Source: Eriocheir sinensis (lineage: Eukaryota; Arthropoda; Malacostraca; Decapoda; Varunidae). From it: 64,000 bases of DNA. Numbering within the stretch: the stretch's first letter is position 1; every line of letters begins with the position of its first letter. The notes under the pieces are model-generated. The model saw nothing but the letters and a program-made list of their open reading frames with translations. It made no database searches and was not told the origin of the DNA. Location of the stretch: contig NW_026110808.1 of NCBI RefSeq assembly GCF_024679095.1, positions 1 through 64,000 of the forward strand. The letters are read 5' to 3'. Below, one piece after another: positions 24,520-60,904 of this stretch. The position numbers and the translations under genes were made by a program.

Positions 24520-24662
24520 TTCTCCTCCCGAAATTGACCTCTCTTTCGGCCACCTCTTTTGATTCATTTTTTTAGGAGCAGCGAGAAGCGGGCTCTTTTT
24601 TTTTCATTATTGTTTCCTTTTTTGTGTGCCCTTGAGCTGTCTCCTTTGTTGTAAAGAAAATG
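24520..24662 (+). mobile_element. LINE family LA 3' end
   Basis: tctcctcccgaaattgacct, ggagcagcgagaagcgggc and cccttgagctgtctcctttg with an A-rich tail. Lies just downstream of the astacin stop codon, in the same position as a 3' flank. Confidence 0.85.
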
Positions 24663-24725
24663 AAATTCGTGCCCGTATAGATACATTGGAGTCGTGATTG
24701 GCGAGAAAATCCAGGAACGTTTGAC

Positions 24726-49621
<24,896 letters not shown>

Positions 49622-50356
49622 CTATAGAGAGAAAAAATAGATTTACATTAGTGCAATATAAAGGTGAAGTTAAAGCTGGGTGCATCCACTATAGCTGAGC
49701 GTGGCTGCGGTGCTCAACTCCATCGCTTCCTTTGAGCCTGTGGTGGGAAGCTAAGTCTATATACACCAAGTCAAGTCATACGCAGGTTTGTGGGAGGAGA
49801 CACGGCCGAGGCGTGGTTTATGCGTGACACTGCTTGGAGCCAAACTATAAGAGAATTATAGAGAATGTAGAAACAGGGATTTAGAGAAAACGAGGAAAGG
49901 CGGACTAATTTAAATCAATCACTTCAACATGCCCTCCCTCACACTCCACACCGCCGTTTGTAGGCATTGAAATTACAGTCACGCACAATAAAAACACATA
50001 TTTTTTCGTCAGTGGCTTGCCTGAACACGCTGTGAAAGAAGACGAGAATGCACAACCAGAGTGCACACACGGCCCCAACTTAGTCACCACTGAACTGGCG
50101 GATATTTTTTTTTTTCGCTCCAAGGGACGTCATCCCGCTGCTCCGCCCCAAAACCGCCTCCTGCGCGTACCGGTCGCAGTTTTGAAGCAGAGTGACTTGA
50201 TTTGGTATATATAGACTTAGGTAGGAAGAACTCATTACCGGGGACACGGGCCAGTATGAAGCCCGGTGTTGTCACAGTTTATGTTCACCAGGTGTGCCCA
50301 GGTAATCATTTCTCGATCAGCCCGAAAAGAAGGATGAACAGCTGGGTGGAAAAAGT
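49622..50356. other. Unassigned sequence upstream of the first astacin exon found
   Basis: A minus-strand frame at 49905-50123 has a hydrophobic stretch (KKYVFLLCVTVIS) but no convincing signal-peptide exon structure, so it is not called. Confidence 0.4.
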
Positions 50357-50621
50357 TGGAAAGTTTCGTTTAGTCGGCGCAACATCTGTGGTCATATGCC
50401 GGAAAGAGACAGGAGGGGGAAGGAATTATAGGAGAAGGGAACAGATCCCAGGAGACGGGACACAACCCCCAATTAATACCTGGTACCCATTCACTGCTGG
50501 GTGGACAGGGGTGTAGGGTATCGGAAAAGCCGCCCAAATTTTTCCACTCCGCCCGGGAATCGAACCCGGGCTCTCTCGGTTGTGAGCCGAGTGTGCTAAC
50601 CACTGCACCACGAAGCCCCCA
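50357..50621 (-). mobile_element. SINE family SA, full-length, minus strand
   Basis: Tail gttggaaagtttcgtttagt, one tail block, body, head ggttgtgagccgagtgtgct and accactgcaccacgaagccc. Confidence 0.92.
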
Positions 50622-50629
50622 ACAGCTGG

Positions 50630-50715
50630 GTGGGTTGAACGCGTTCTGTCCGGGCTGGGGTACGAACCCGGGTCCGCAGATTCATAGCTAAGGACGCTAA
50701 CCACTGCACCTGTAA
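50630..50715 (-). mobile_element. tRNA-like SINE head, different family
   Basis: Minus strand: gtgcagtggttagcgtcctt, cccgggttcgtaccccagcc. Tail unlike SA. 50716-50904 is unassigned. Confidence 0.55.
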
Positions 50716-50904
50716 GTGGAGTTCAGAGAAATAAGTAGGTGAGGTTATCCAGTGCCACACAAAGGTTATATGTGCACATCAGGTTTCTCCTTTGCCTTAT
50801 CTGCTGATTAGAGTGATCCCTGGTGGATAACCCATTGCAGGGCCTGAGGCTTCTCCGCGACAGTAGGAATTTGATTTGTCTGATTATTATTATTATTTTT
50901 TTTT

Positions 50905-51868
50905 TTTACATCTTGGTCTATAGCGCCGGTAGGCTTTCTTGAAGGGTCTGGTGGTCGGCCCCAGCCCATGGACGCAGGCAAGTGTTCATAGTAGCGACAA
51001 CTGATCTTGGTTCATGCTGACCCCCGGAGCTCATTTTTTATTTCCCTTGAAAGTTGTAAAGTTTGGTTTAGTCGGCGCAACATCTGTTGTCATATGCCGG
51101 AGAGAGACAGAAGGGGAAGGAATTATAGGAGAAGGGAACAGATCCTAGGAGACGGGACACAATCCCCGATTAATACCTGGTACCCAGGGGAGGCGGTGGC
51201 TGAATCGACAGAGTAACACCACCGCGTTCAGGAGGACGCGAGTTCAATCCCCGCCCGGTGCCACCAAGCTGGGATTTTTCAGCCGCTGCCGAGTGGCTTA
51301 AAACTACCCACATGCTGTCCAGAAGACCACCTATCAACCCGGACTCTAGATTCTAGGATTAAAGATGAGCTCCGGGAGGGCAGCATGAGCCAATGCAAGA
51401 TGGCGCCACTATAAACACTCGCCTGCGCCAGAACGGGCTGGGCCGACCATCAGGACCCACCGGGAAGAAGCCTTGGGCAGACCATCAGGCCCCACCGGGA
51501 AAAAGCCTACCGGCGCTATAGGCCGCGACGTAAAAAAAAAAAAAAAAAAACTGCTGGGTGGACAGGGGCATAGGGTATCAGAAAAGCCGCCCAATTTTTT
51601 CCACTCCGTCCGGGAATCGAGCCCGGGCTCTCTCGGTTGTAAGCTGAGTGTGCTAACCACTGCACCACGAAGCCCCTATTATTTCCCTTGAACAGTTCCT
51701 CTAGAGTCAGGGTTGATGGGTGATCTTCAGGAAAGCATGTGGGTAATCTTTCGCCACTCGGCGGTGACTGGAAGATCCCAGGTGGTAGCGGCGGATTCGA
51801 GGCGACATCATCCAGGACGCGGCGAATGCGGGACCGGCACTCTAACCACTCAGCCATCGCCTCCCCCT
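50905..51868. mobile_element. Three-level nested SINE cluster
   Basis: Outer: SB minus-strand, split into 50905-51047 and 51677-51868. Middle: SA minus-strand inserted in it, split into 51050-51185 and 51551-51676 and flanked by atttcccttga on both sides. Inner: SC plus-strand 51188-51550 (head ggaggcggtggctgaatcga, B box gagttcaatccccg, poly(A) 51532-51550) inserted in SA, with loss of a few bases at the junction. Confidence 0.88.
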
Positions 51869-51962
51869 CCTTTGTGCTGTTTGTGATTCGTATATGAATG
51901 ATATATAACTAAGAGTAAGCTGATAGGACGGTTATTTCTTATGTTAGATCTTTCCTTACTTT
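51869..51962. other. Unassigned spacer
   Basis: No feature recognised. Confidence 0.3.
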
Positions 51963-52375
51963 CAAAGCGCTTCGACGGTCTAGTGGTTAGCACGATTATT
52001 TTTTTTCTACGTCGCGGCCTATTGCGCCGGTAGGCCTCTTCCCGGTGGGCCCTGATGGTCGACCCAGCCCGTTCTGGCGCAGGCGAGTGTTTATAGTGGC
52101 GCCATCTTAAATTGGCTCATGCTGCCCTCCCGGAGCTCATCTTTAATCCTAGAATCTAGAGTCCGGGTTGATAGGTGGTCTTCTGGACAGCATGTGGGTA
52201 GTTTTAAGCCACTCGGCGGCGGCTGAAAAATCCCAGCTTGGTGGCACCGGGCGGGGATTGAACTCGCGTCCTCCTGAACGCGGCGCCGTCACTCTGTCGA
52301 CTCAGCCACCGCCTCCCCATTAATCCGCGTACCCGGTTTCAAATTGACTGGGCAGTCGGCGCACAACCCGCCAAG
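51963..52375. mobile_element. tRNA-like SINE head split by a minus-strand SC SINE
   Basis: Outer head gcttcgacggtctagtggtt...agcacgatta stops at about 51997 and resumes at 52319 (taatccgcgtacccggtttc). Between lies SC (-): poly(T), gtcgcggcctattgcgccgg, body, head cgactcagccaccgcctcccc. A short duplication around atta marks the insertion. Confidence 0.75.
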
Positions 52376-52431
52376 CTGTTTATTCTCCTTTTCGAGCCCA
52401 ATAATTGAGTACCTGAGAAGGTAAATTGTGG

Positions 52432-52657
52432 TTAACCGTGTAGTAGCGACGGGCCAAATTTGTGGCTTTACCGTGTACCAGCGATGGGCCAAATTTTTGC
52501 CATAATATAAACCCCCAAAAATAGATGATGCATAAACTGATCACAAATGCTTTGATATATATTATGAAATGATTTGCGTGAGTGATGATTTTTTCTCATT
52601 TTTCTCGTTTAGAGGGACCTTTAAGAAACATGATCCCCGCAGCCACCACCGGGTTTA
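52432..52657. mobile_element. TTAA-type MITE (piggyBac-like)
   Basis: Left TTAAccgtgtagtagcgacg, right ccaccaccgggTTTA (one base off TTAA). Full-length body as at 35587. Confidence 0.8.
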
Positions 52658-53402
52658 CCTGGATGTCATACTGGCCCGAGGTAATGGGACCCCCCCCATT
52701 ACTGGCACAAGGGCCAAGGTGACGGCCTCCGCAGGTAGGGCGATTTCTCCTAACGTTGCCTTGTCTGTGTATATTGGTGCCTGCATGCCCCAGTCTTATG
52801 GATTCTTTTATGATGATTTTATGAGAAAAAATCGATGTTTTTATACCATTCTCCAGCTTTTATTTGCAAAAACTCGACACTCACTCCATCTTTCTCGGAA
52901 GTTTTCCACACCTGGGTGCGACAGCACCGCGGTGTGCCCCAATGACTGATTGATACACAGCAAGGTCCGAGGGGGGGTGCTTCCTGAAGAAGTCATTTGT
53001 GTCCTCACACTCTGTGTCCTCTTCTGTCTCAAATATCGCCAAGGAGTAGCTGAGCATACTCTTAACATCTTTTCTTTCATTTACTGTTGTCATATCCTTT
53101 AAAAGGTTACAAGATATATTACATTATACAAGTTCTTAACACTGCCTAGAGCTTCCGACCTTTGGCAGGGATAAGAAATGTCTTAATTGGATTCCACTTC
53201 AGGTGACGTCCAAAAGAGGTGTCTTGATGGATCCTGTTGTTATTGTATCCATTTTTTTTAAACGTTCGCAGTCCACACGGATTTACATTTTGTTGAGCAT
53301 CATTTATTTTGTAAACTTCATCTTCTTTTCCCAATCGAGGCATACGTTGTTAGGATACTGCCGATTATCTAAGTACCGGTACTGGCGGCACTAAGTGTAC
53401 TG
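52658..53402. other. Unassigned sequence with two short minus frames
   Basis: Minus frames at 52881-53093 (acidic, FETEEDTECEDTNDFF) and 53146-53343 show no recognised domain, splice context or homologue elsewhere in the window. Not called as genes. Confidence 0.35.
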
Positions 53403-54751
53403 GGCCCGAATTTACAATTAATCTTAATCTTTAACTTAAAAGTTCCAATGAATCTCGAGTTTAACTTATAGCTGAGCTTAATGAAAAAATAGGTTCAACT
53501 TCACTCAACAGCTGATCCAGTATGAAAATTTGTCCTGGCAAAAGATGTATTTTTCAAATTGCAGAATTGCAACACTTCAGTGACTGAATATGCAGTAATA
53601 CTACTTTATCAATGTTATATGATGATATACTTCAGAAATATGGGCATAATAAGGTAGTATTTATAAAATAAAGGTTACGTTTATCATCCGCGCAAGGTGA
53701 TATTCTTTTTTTTTTCTCTTGAATGTAAACACGGACACGCGTTCCTGTTCGTCTTCCTCATTCCTGCATCACCCACCCTCTGACGAAGTAATCATGGAAA
53801 ATATTGCCGCTTTCACTTCTCCCAAGAGGAAAAGGGGAGTGAATTGGAGAGACTGCCACACTCTACACATAGTAGAGGGAAGGGAGTCAACAGATACCGT
53901 CTGCAAGGGTAGCCACTGTCCCCTAATAGATGACATGAATCCGGTGGTATACGATGATCCTCAAACATGCGTTTGAGGCCACTCTCACGCCAAATACGAG
54001 CATCATGAGTGGACCCAGGCCAATTAGCTACAACATTAAGAATATTATATTTGGCATCAAACACTAATTGTGTGTTTATGCTATGGAAATTCTTCCTGTT
54101 GACATGGTCTGCTTCATATTCCCTGGGGGCCAGTATCCTGACATGCGTGCAATCTATTACACCAACAATGCCAGGGAAGTTTGCAACTTGCACAAATTCT
54201 TGTTGTTTCTCTCGGATTTCAGGGACGGTGCGAGGAAATCGAATGAATTGGACAAGTACGGCTAGTTGTGTAAGTGCCTTGAGGGTATTGGTGATCGCTT
54301 TGCTTACTGACGACTGTGATGGACCAAGATCATCACTGTTACACATCTGCATTTTCCCCGTTGCTAAATAACGCAGTGTAATAATTACTTTCATTTCGGG
54401 TGTCAATGCAAAACTCCTTGAAGTAGGGCTTTGCAGGGCCCCTCTCACCAAATCCGTTACGAACAGTACTCCTGCATGATCCAGTCTGTAGCGTTTCAAT
54501 AGTTCTGCGTCACTCAAAGTATTCAGAACGTCTCTTCGCTCTTGAAAAGTCTTCTCTAGGCGCTGACGGGCTTGTTGACGTTCGGCCATCTTGGCGACTG
54601 AAGTTCGACTTAGGCTCCTTAATACGGGTTTGGGCCCGCCTAAAATATCCCGTCAGCTAAGATCAATTTATGAGGGATAAGATGAAGAATAAAGTTAAAC
54701 TCGCCCTAAAGTCAAACTTAGCGGTTTAAGATTAATTGTAAATTCGGGCCC
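53403..54751 (-). mobile_element. PIF/Harbinger DNA transposon with intact termini
   Basis: Perfect inverted ends of about 24 bp: ggcccgaatttacaattaat(cttaa) at 53403 and its reverse complement ending 54751. Each side is flanked by CTG, a 3-bp target duplication as expected for PIF/Harbinger. The transposase gene lies inside on the minus strand. About 400 bp on the left is non-coding, and no Myb-like second gene is seen. Confidence 0.88.
53813..54589 (-). CDS. PIF/Harbinger transposase (HARBI1-like), C-terminally truncated
   Basis: 258 residues. N-terminal helical region (LSDAELLKRYRLDHAGVLFV), LRYLATGKMQMC, SQSSVSKAITNTL (helix-turn-helix-like), then the DDE_Tnp_4 nuclease core: VIDCTHVRI (Asp146), NRKNFHSIN, ANWPGSTHDARIWRES, LLGDSGYP (Asp224). 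The third catalytic acid (Glu, normally in a YN.ah...Rv.vE block) is absent because the frame ends SSWEK soon after TPF. Probably inactive by internal deletion, although the frame is otherwise open. Homologous to the remnant at 27690. Confidence 0.88.
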   Translation of the reverse strand: MAERQQARQRLEKTFQERRDVLNTLSDAELLKRYRLDHAGVLFVTDLVRGALQSPTSRSFALTPEMKVIITLRYLATGKMQMCNSDDLGPSQSSVSKAITNTLKALTQLAVLVQFIRFPRTVPEIREKQQEFVQVANFPGIVGVIDCTHVRILAPREYEADHVNRKNFHSINTQLVFDAKYNILNVVANWPGSTHDARIWRESGLKRMFEDHRIPPDSCHLLGDSGYPCRRYLLTPFPLLCVECGSLSNSLPFSSWEK

Positions 54752-54859
54752 TGGTACTGAAGTGATACTCGAAACTGGCGCCACCAACAGGTACCGGTAC
54801 TGGTACTACCGGTACCTGAGTTTCCCGAACTGGTATCACCGGTATTCAAATTAACGGAA

Positions 54860-55140
54860 GTAGTAACAAATGTACGGAAGTGGGGGTAATTGGAAGTGGG
54901 GGGGACTGGAAGTGGGGGTTGGGGGTCAGGGGTTACGGAAGAGGGGTAATTGGAAGTGGGGGACTGGAAGTGGGGTTGGGGGTCAGCAGGGGTTACGGAA
55001 GGGGTATCTGGACCCCATCTCTTTTCTTTTCACCCCCCTCACCTCCCTCTCTCGGACTAGCGTACGGAAGCGAGAGGGTGACGGGAGTAGGGATGCCCAG
55101 CAGGAGGGGGTGGGGGGGTGGGGGGGACGGGAGAAGGGGT
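54860..55140. repeat. G-rich tandem sequence
   Basis: Repeated ggaagtgggggtaattggaa, gactggaagtggg, gttgggggtcaggggttacg blocks (about 75 bp period, two copies), then a second G-rich stretch 55080-55140. Many G3+ runs on the plus strand. Confidence 0.8.
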
Positions 55141-55235
55141 GCTTGAAGGGTTAAGATAAGAACTTGGACCCTCGAATGACCACGAGAGGGGGGGTCAGCG
55201 GAGGGTACTTGAAGAGTTAAGATAAAATCGTGAGC

Positions 55236-56150
<915 letters not shown>

Positions 56151-56274
56151 CACACACATGTACAAACGAACACACAATGTCGAAGGGTATTTATGGACGT
56201 CAAGCCAACGAGCACTTCACAGGCTCTCTCAGGCGGTCAGGTCAAGAGGTCTCCTGTTCTTGTTTCCCGTAAAC

Positions 56275-57017
56275 ATGAGGACCCCTGTACACCCCTGTAT
56301 CAAATGTTCATGGTGTAATAATTACTTCCCGTTGTCCGCACTCGCAGCTCATAGGGCGGCCTGCCTTCCAGAGGGCCTTGGGACTGGATCGAAAGATATA
56401 TCTACTAGAAACAATGGTAAGTACTTAAATGTTTGCGTTACTTTATATGATTGTCATAAAAAAACAGTAGCAGATGTGGATGACGGAGGGGGGTAGAGAG
56501 CTGGGCAGCATGGTCAATATCGACTTTAGTCTTTCTATCTTTTTTCAGAAGAGACGTCGTCGACTAGCTCTGATCGATCAGATGTCGGTTTCTCTCAACC
56601 AGACCCCAGCGATATTGGAAGTTGTTCTCCACGGGCGGGTCTCAGCGACGAAGCCAGTCAAAACCAAAGGTAGGTCAAAACACACATCTTCTGAAATGCA
56701 ATATTGTTAAAATGTGTTTTACAAGAGACACATTTTCCATATTGTATTTTAAGTGTCACAGTAAAATATGAGCGGGATAGAGGGTTCAAAAATTTCATTT
56801 GTGTTTCGTATTCCTTATGACTATCTCCGAAGAAGGCGGGTCTGGTAGGCTCAGCCATTGGCCCTCCTCTTCAGCGATCGGTAGTGGACGAAAACGAAAA
56901 CAAGCGAATACAGGAACAAACGGTAAGTTTCTACGTTTTTTATTGCGCACACGTCTGTTCTAAGGAAAAAATTGTAATTTCACTATTTCTCTCTAATATT
57001 ATTTTACCTTTCTTCAG
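56275..57017 (+). pseudogene. Possible intron-containing N-terminal part of the Polinton polymerase gene
   Basis: ATG at 56275 opens a frame with CSWCNNYFPLSALAAHRAAC, a CxxC-x12-HxxxC zinc-finger pattern, ending at donor AATG|gtaagt (56416). Candidate next exons: 56549-56669 (acceptor ttttttcag, Ser/Asp-rich, donor AAAG|gtaggt), about 56833-56922 (contains GRKRKQANTG, donor gtaagt), and one from 57018 (acceptor tttcttcag). The first junction joins in frame. Later ones do not all agree in phase, so either boundaries differ or indels have accumulated. No protein has been reconstructed. Confidence 0.45.
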
Positions 57018-60000
57018 ACACCTGCAGGAAAAAGCAAGCCCGTCGTGAGGATTCTCCCATCCAAACAGTTCTCCACAGCCAGGACCCAGCGGTTATAACC
57101 CGGGACGGCCGACAACAACACCCTCACCAACACCCGGTGAAATAAGCCAACATTTCAACGGGGCCTTAACAACGATCGACGTGCCCGTCCCACCAGCAGA
57201 CAACGGCGACATTGCATCATATTTCAACAACAACACTGGCCGTCTTCGCGAGGCAGTAGAGTCTGTATTCCAAGGCTGCCAGCAGGTTAGACCTCCTTCT
57301 TTTAAAGTGTACGTTGACATGCATCTGCGTTTAGTCAGAGAAGACCCCGACGGTGGAGTTCAATATAGAGATATGTATATGAGAAGTCATATGCAGGTAA
57401 TTAGCTATGACGATATAGATTCATATGTACGTGAACTATCCGAATATTTTGTTAATCGGTTTGAACATGACATGTCGGACGAAGAGGGCAGTGGATTTAC
57501 GTTAGATGAAATAGTTAGCGTAAAATTTTCCTTCTCTCTTATAATGCTGCACAATAGTATTGGAGAGTATGTGCCCTATCCTAAGGGTGTTCTAGGGAAA
57601 ACACAAGTTCTCAACCCTTCGGGACCCACGGACTGTGTTTTCCAAGTTCTAACAGCTTATCGCTATCTAAAGTCAAGAAATGTAGTTCCATCGGGCAGGC
57701 AATGGGAGAATGCTTGCTTGGCCTCTATAATTAATACGGGTAACATTCCAACCCCGGTATCCTGGGAAGACCTCGGTCGGCTTGAAAGATTAAACAACAT
57801 AAGTATTCGCGTTTACTGTCTAGACAACGTTGAAGACAAAAAAGGCGAACTAACTCTAGTCAGAAAGGGGCTCAAAGATCAAGAAGTTGTTCATTGTCTG
57901 TTGTTGGGGAACAGACACCTAGCTCTTATCCAAGACTTTGACGCATACATGAACCTGTTTACCTGCCAACGTCGCGGGAAAAAAATGTTTTGCGATATCT
58001 GCCTGTGCGCCTGTGAGAACAAGACAACGCTTGCTGAACATGTGCTAATTTGCCCAACGATGATCACAAGACTAAGATTCCCACCCGCGGGTTCTACTGT
58101 GAAATTTATTAATCATGCTAAGGCATATGAGCCATCTTATTTAGCATTCTATGACTTTGAGAGTATTTTCGTAGAGCTTTCTTCGAATGTGTCTGGATGT
58201 GACATCACTTTGCCATAGCGTATGCTTACATTATAGTGAATAGAAACGGAGAAACAGTACAAAGCGGATCCTATTGTGGAAGTAATGCTGTAAACCATTT
58301 TATTCATACAATGCAGTGTGCCTGGAAAAAGTTGAAATTTTCTAAAGGCTACAATAAAATCAACATGACCGATGAAGATACGACACGTCACAATGAGCAA
58401 ACTCACTGTCTTCTCTGCAAACAGGGTTTTTTAAAAGGTAAAGGAGTAAAACATCATGACCATGAAAAATCAGGAAACAATTACATTGGAGCTTATTGTA
58501 ATAGATGCAACCTCCAAATGAAAAATCACAAATTGCAGCTCACTCTCATTGCACATAATGCTAATTACGACATGTCGTTAATCCTGCGTGAATTAACGAT
58601 ACCTGACTTGAAAATCAAACTAAGACCAAAACGTTCAGTTCACAAATACCATGAAGTCATCATAAATGACTTGAGATTTATTGACTCTTATGCCTTTATG
58701 TCTGGTTCGCTCGCGGCTTTAGCGAACCAATTCATCAGTAATGGGAACGAACCCATATGCACACAACAGATGCTGAAAGATGTGCCACCTGCGTTGCCAT
58801 TATTGATCAAGGGAAAGCAGGTGTTTTGTTATGACTATATGGATTCGATGGAACGACTTTCTGAGACACGTCTTCCATCCCGCGAAGATTTTCAATTCGC
58901 TTCAAGAAGCAGAACTTTCCGAAAGTGATTATAAACATGCTCAGAATGTTTGGAAAGTAGCTGGGTGTCAGAACCTGAAGGACTATTTGTTGCTTTATGT
59001 AAAAGTGGATGTTGGTCTTCTATGTGATGTCTTCCTAGAGTGGAGAGGTATTTTGAAAACCCAGTGGAGGTTGGATATTGTAAATTATGTTAGCCTGCCA
59101 GGATTTGCCTATGACTCCTTTCTGCTAAAAAACACAGCAGGAATTAGAGGTGCTTAGTAGCCCAGACATATATCATTGCATTCAAACAAATGTGCGTGGG
59201 GCTACACAAGTGTTGTGCGTCGTTTTGTACGCGCCAATAACATCTACACGAACCCTCAGTTTAATCCAAAACATGATAGAAGCACTTTCCTTTCATATCT
59301 TGACTTCAACAGTCTTTATCCCACTGTAATGCAAGAGAAGTTGCCATGTGGGGATATGAGAAAACTAGACGAGACAGCACTGCAGTCGTTTTTGAGCGGG
59401 GCTTGGTCAATCAAGCAACCGATGGCGATTTGGATATCTCATTCTGTGCGATACTGAGGCTGTCTCACGTGAAGTCGTTGAGAAAACGGATGACCTCCCA
59501 CTGATCATCAGAAGACACAATATCACCAACAGAGATATATCGTCAGTCACACGCGAATGGTATGAAGAAAACCGTCCAGCACCGTGTAAGAACATAAAAC
59601 TGATTGGAACACATGCTGCTCAGGAGAAAATGCTATTTGCTCTGCCCTCCTTAAACTACTTATTCGACTAGGCCTGGTTGTTAAAAAGTGCATGCTATTT
59701 ATACGTTTAAGCAAAGCACTTTCTTGCGGACTTCATGCGGGATAACAGAGACGCCCGCAAATGGGCTACTTGCCCTATCCAGAAAAATGCAATCAAGTGT
59801 ATTTCAAACAGCATTTTGGTCGATTCCTGATGAACGTGGCCAAATATAGTGAAGACATAGATATTGTCACCAACCGCGAAAAGTTTTGAAGCTGGCCCGA
59901 AGTCCTTACTTTAAACGCGTTGTACCTCTCAATGATGGTCATGTAGTTGTAACTCGCCATAGGAAATATTCACGGTGAATCATCCAACTACATTGGCTAC

Positions 60001-60500
60001 TACATCCTAGAGCTGTCCAAGCTGCGACTATATGATTTCTATTACAATGTGTTGAAGGCTCATTACGGGGATCAGGCGAAACTAGTGTATTGCGACACTG
60101 ATTCCTTAATAACAGAAATTGAAACTCCTGATCTATTAACAGAGTACTCGCAGGAACCCTTCAAAGCTATATAGACACAAGTAACTTTATCCCATCACAT
60201 TACTTGTACAGCACAGACAAAAAAGGAAAGATTGGATTTATCAAGTCTGAAGTGGGGGAAAGAACCATCTCAGAATTTGTAGGTGTAAAACCAAAGTGCT
60301 ACTCCATCCTCTTGGCAGACGGTGACCGGTTGAGTTCAGCTAAGGGCGTTCCAAAGTTCATAAAGAAGAAAATTGCTCATCAGCGATACAAAGACGCCCT
60401 ATTCCAGAAGCAAACATTTACCTTTGACTATCAGGGATTCACAGTGCGCAATGGACGAATGAGTACAGTAAATATCCCAAGAGAGGGATATCTGTAGTTG
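57018..60500 (+). pseudogene. Polinton protein-primed family B DNA polymerase, multiply frame-broken
   Basis: Replicates the element by protein priming. Seen in order: N-terminal Polinton-specific region with GEISQHFNGALTTIDV (57137), SGFTLDEIVSVKF and NPSGPTDCVFQ (about 57480-57650). YLAFYDFESIF, ExoI DxE (58140). A Cys/His endonuclease VII-like insert CLLCKQGF...HHDHEKSGNNYIGAYCNRCN (58410-58515). LIAHNANYDMSLI, ExoII (58545). LLLYVKVDVGLL (58988). Motif A YLDFNSLYP (59298). Motif B remnant NSI.GRFL (59808). Motif C YCDTDS (60086). KCYSILL and KGVPKFIKKKI (60300-60370). Frame changes occur near 57060, 58210, 58860-58920, 59155, 59450 and across 59640-60200, so no functional enzyme can be made. 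Confidence 0.92.
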
Positions 60501-60526
60501 AGGACAAAAGATACTACATTAGAACC

Positions 60527-60904
60527 TTGGAGTCGCGATCTTACGGTCATCCCGATAATTCTATAGGGATAGAGGAGGAAGAGCAGGAGGAGGAGGTAGC
60601 CCAGATCATGACACTGTCAAACGAAGAAAATTTGGAGGAAGGCGATGAAAGAGGCATAACAGAAGCGAGACTAGCCGAGGTAATGGGTGGGCAAGAGATC
60701 GGTGAAATGGGAGAACTAGAAGAAGAAACCTATGAATTGTGGGGAGAACGGGATGTGCTGGTCGAGCAATATTTTCCCTTGATAAAACGGGTAGAGGCGG
60801 ATGATGACATGTTAATGCAAGCCGCGGAACAGGAAGAAATAAATCAAATGCTCTCATTACCCCCCCTTGAATATATGCTAGTAGATACAGACTTTTCAGA
60901 ATAA
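60527..60904 (+). pseudogene. Acidic C-terminal tail after the polymerase
   Basis: Frame of 125 codons rich in Glu (EEEEQEEEVAQI and others), ending LEYMLVDTDFSE. Follows the conserved polymerase block by 40 bp in another frame. Could be the original C-terminus after a frameshift or a separate small protein. No domain recognised. Followed by a candidate poly(A) signal aataaa at 61100. Confidence 0.5.

Noticed and set aside
49905..50123. Signal-peptide exon of the astacin gene
   Set aside because: There is a hydrophobic run, but the preceding sequence is long and charged, and no donor keeps the required phase to 49621.
52881..53343. Two minus-strand frames as a host gene
   Set aside because: No domain, no consistent splice sites and no homologue in the window.
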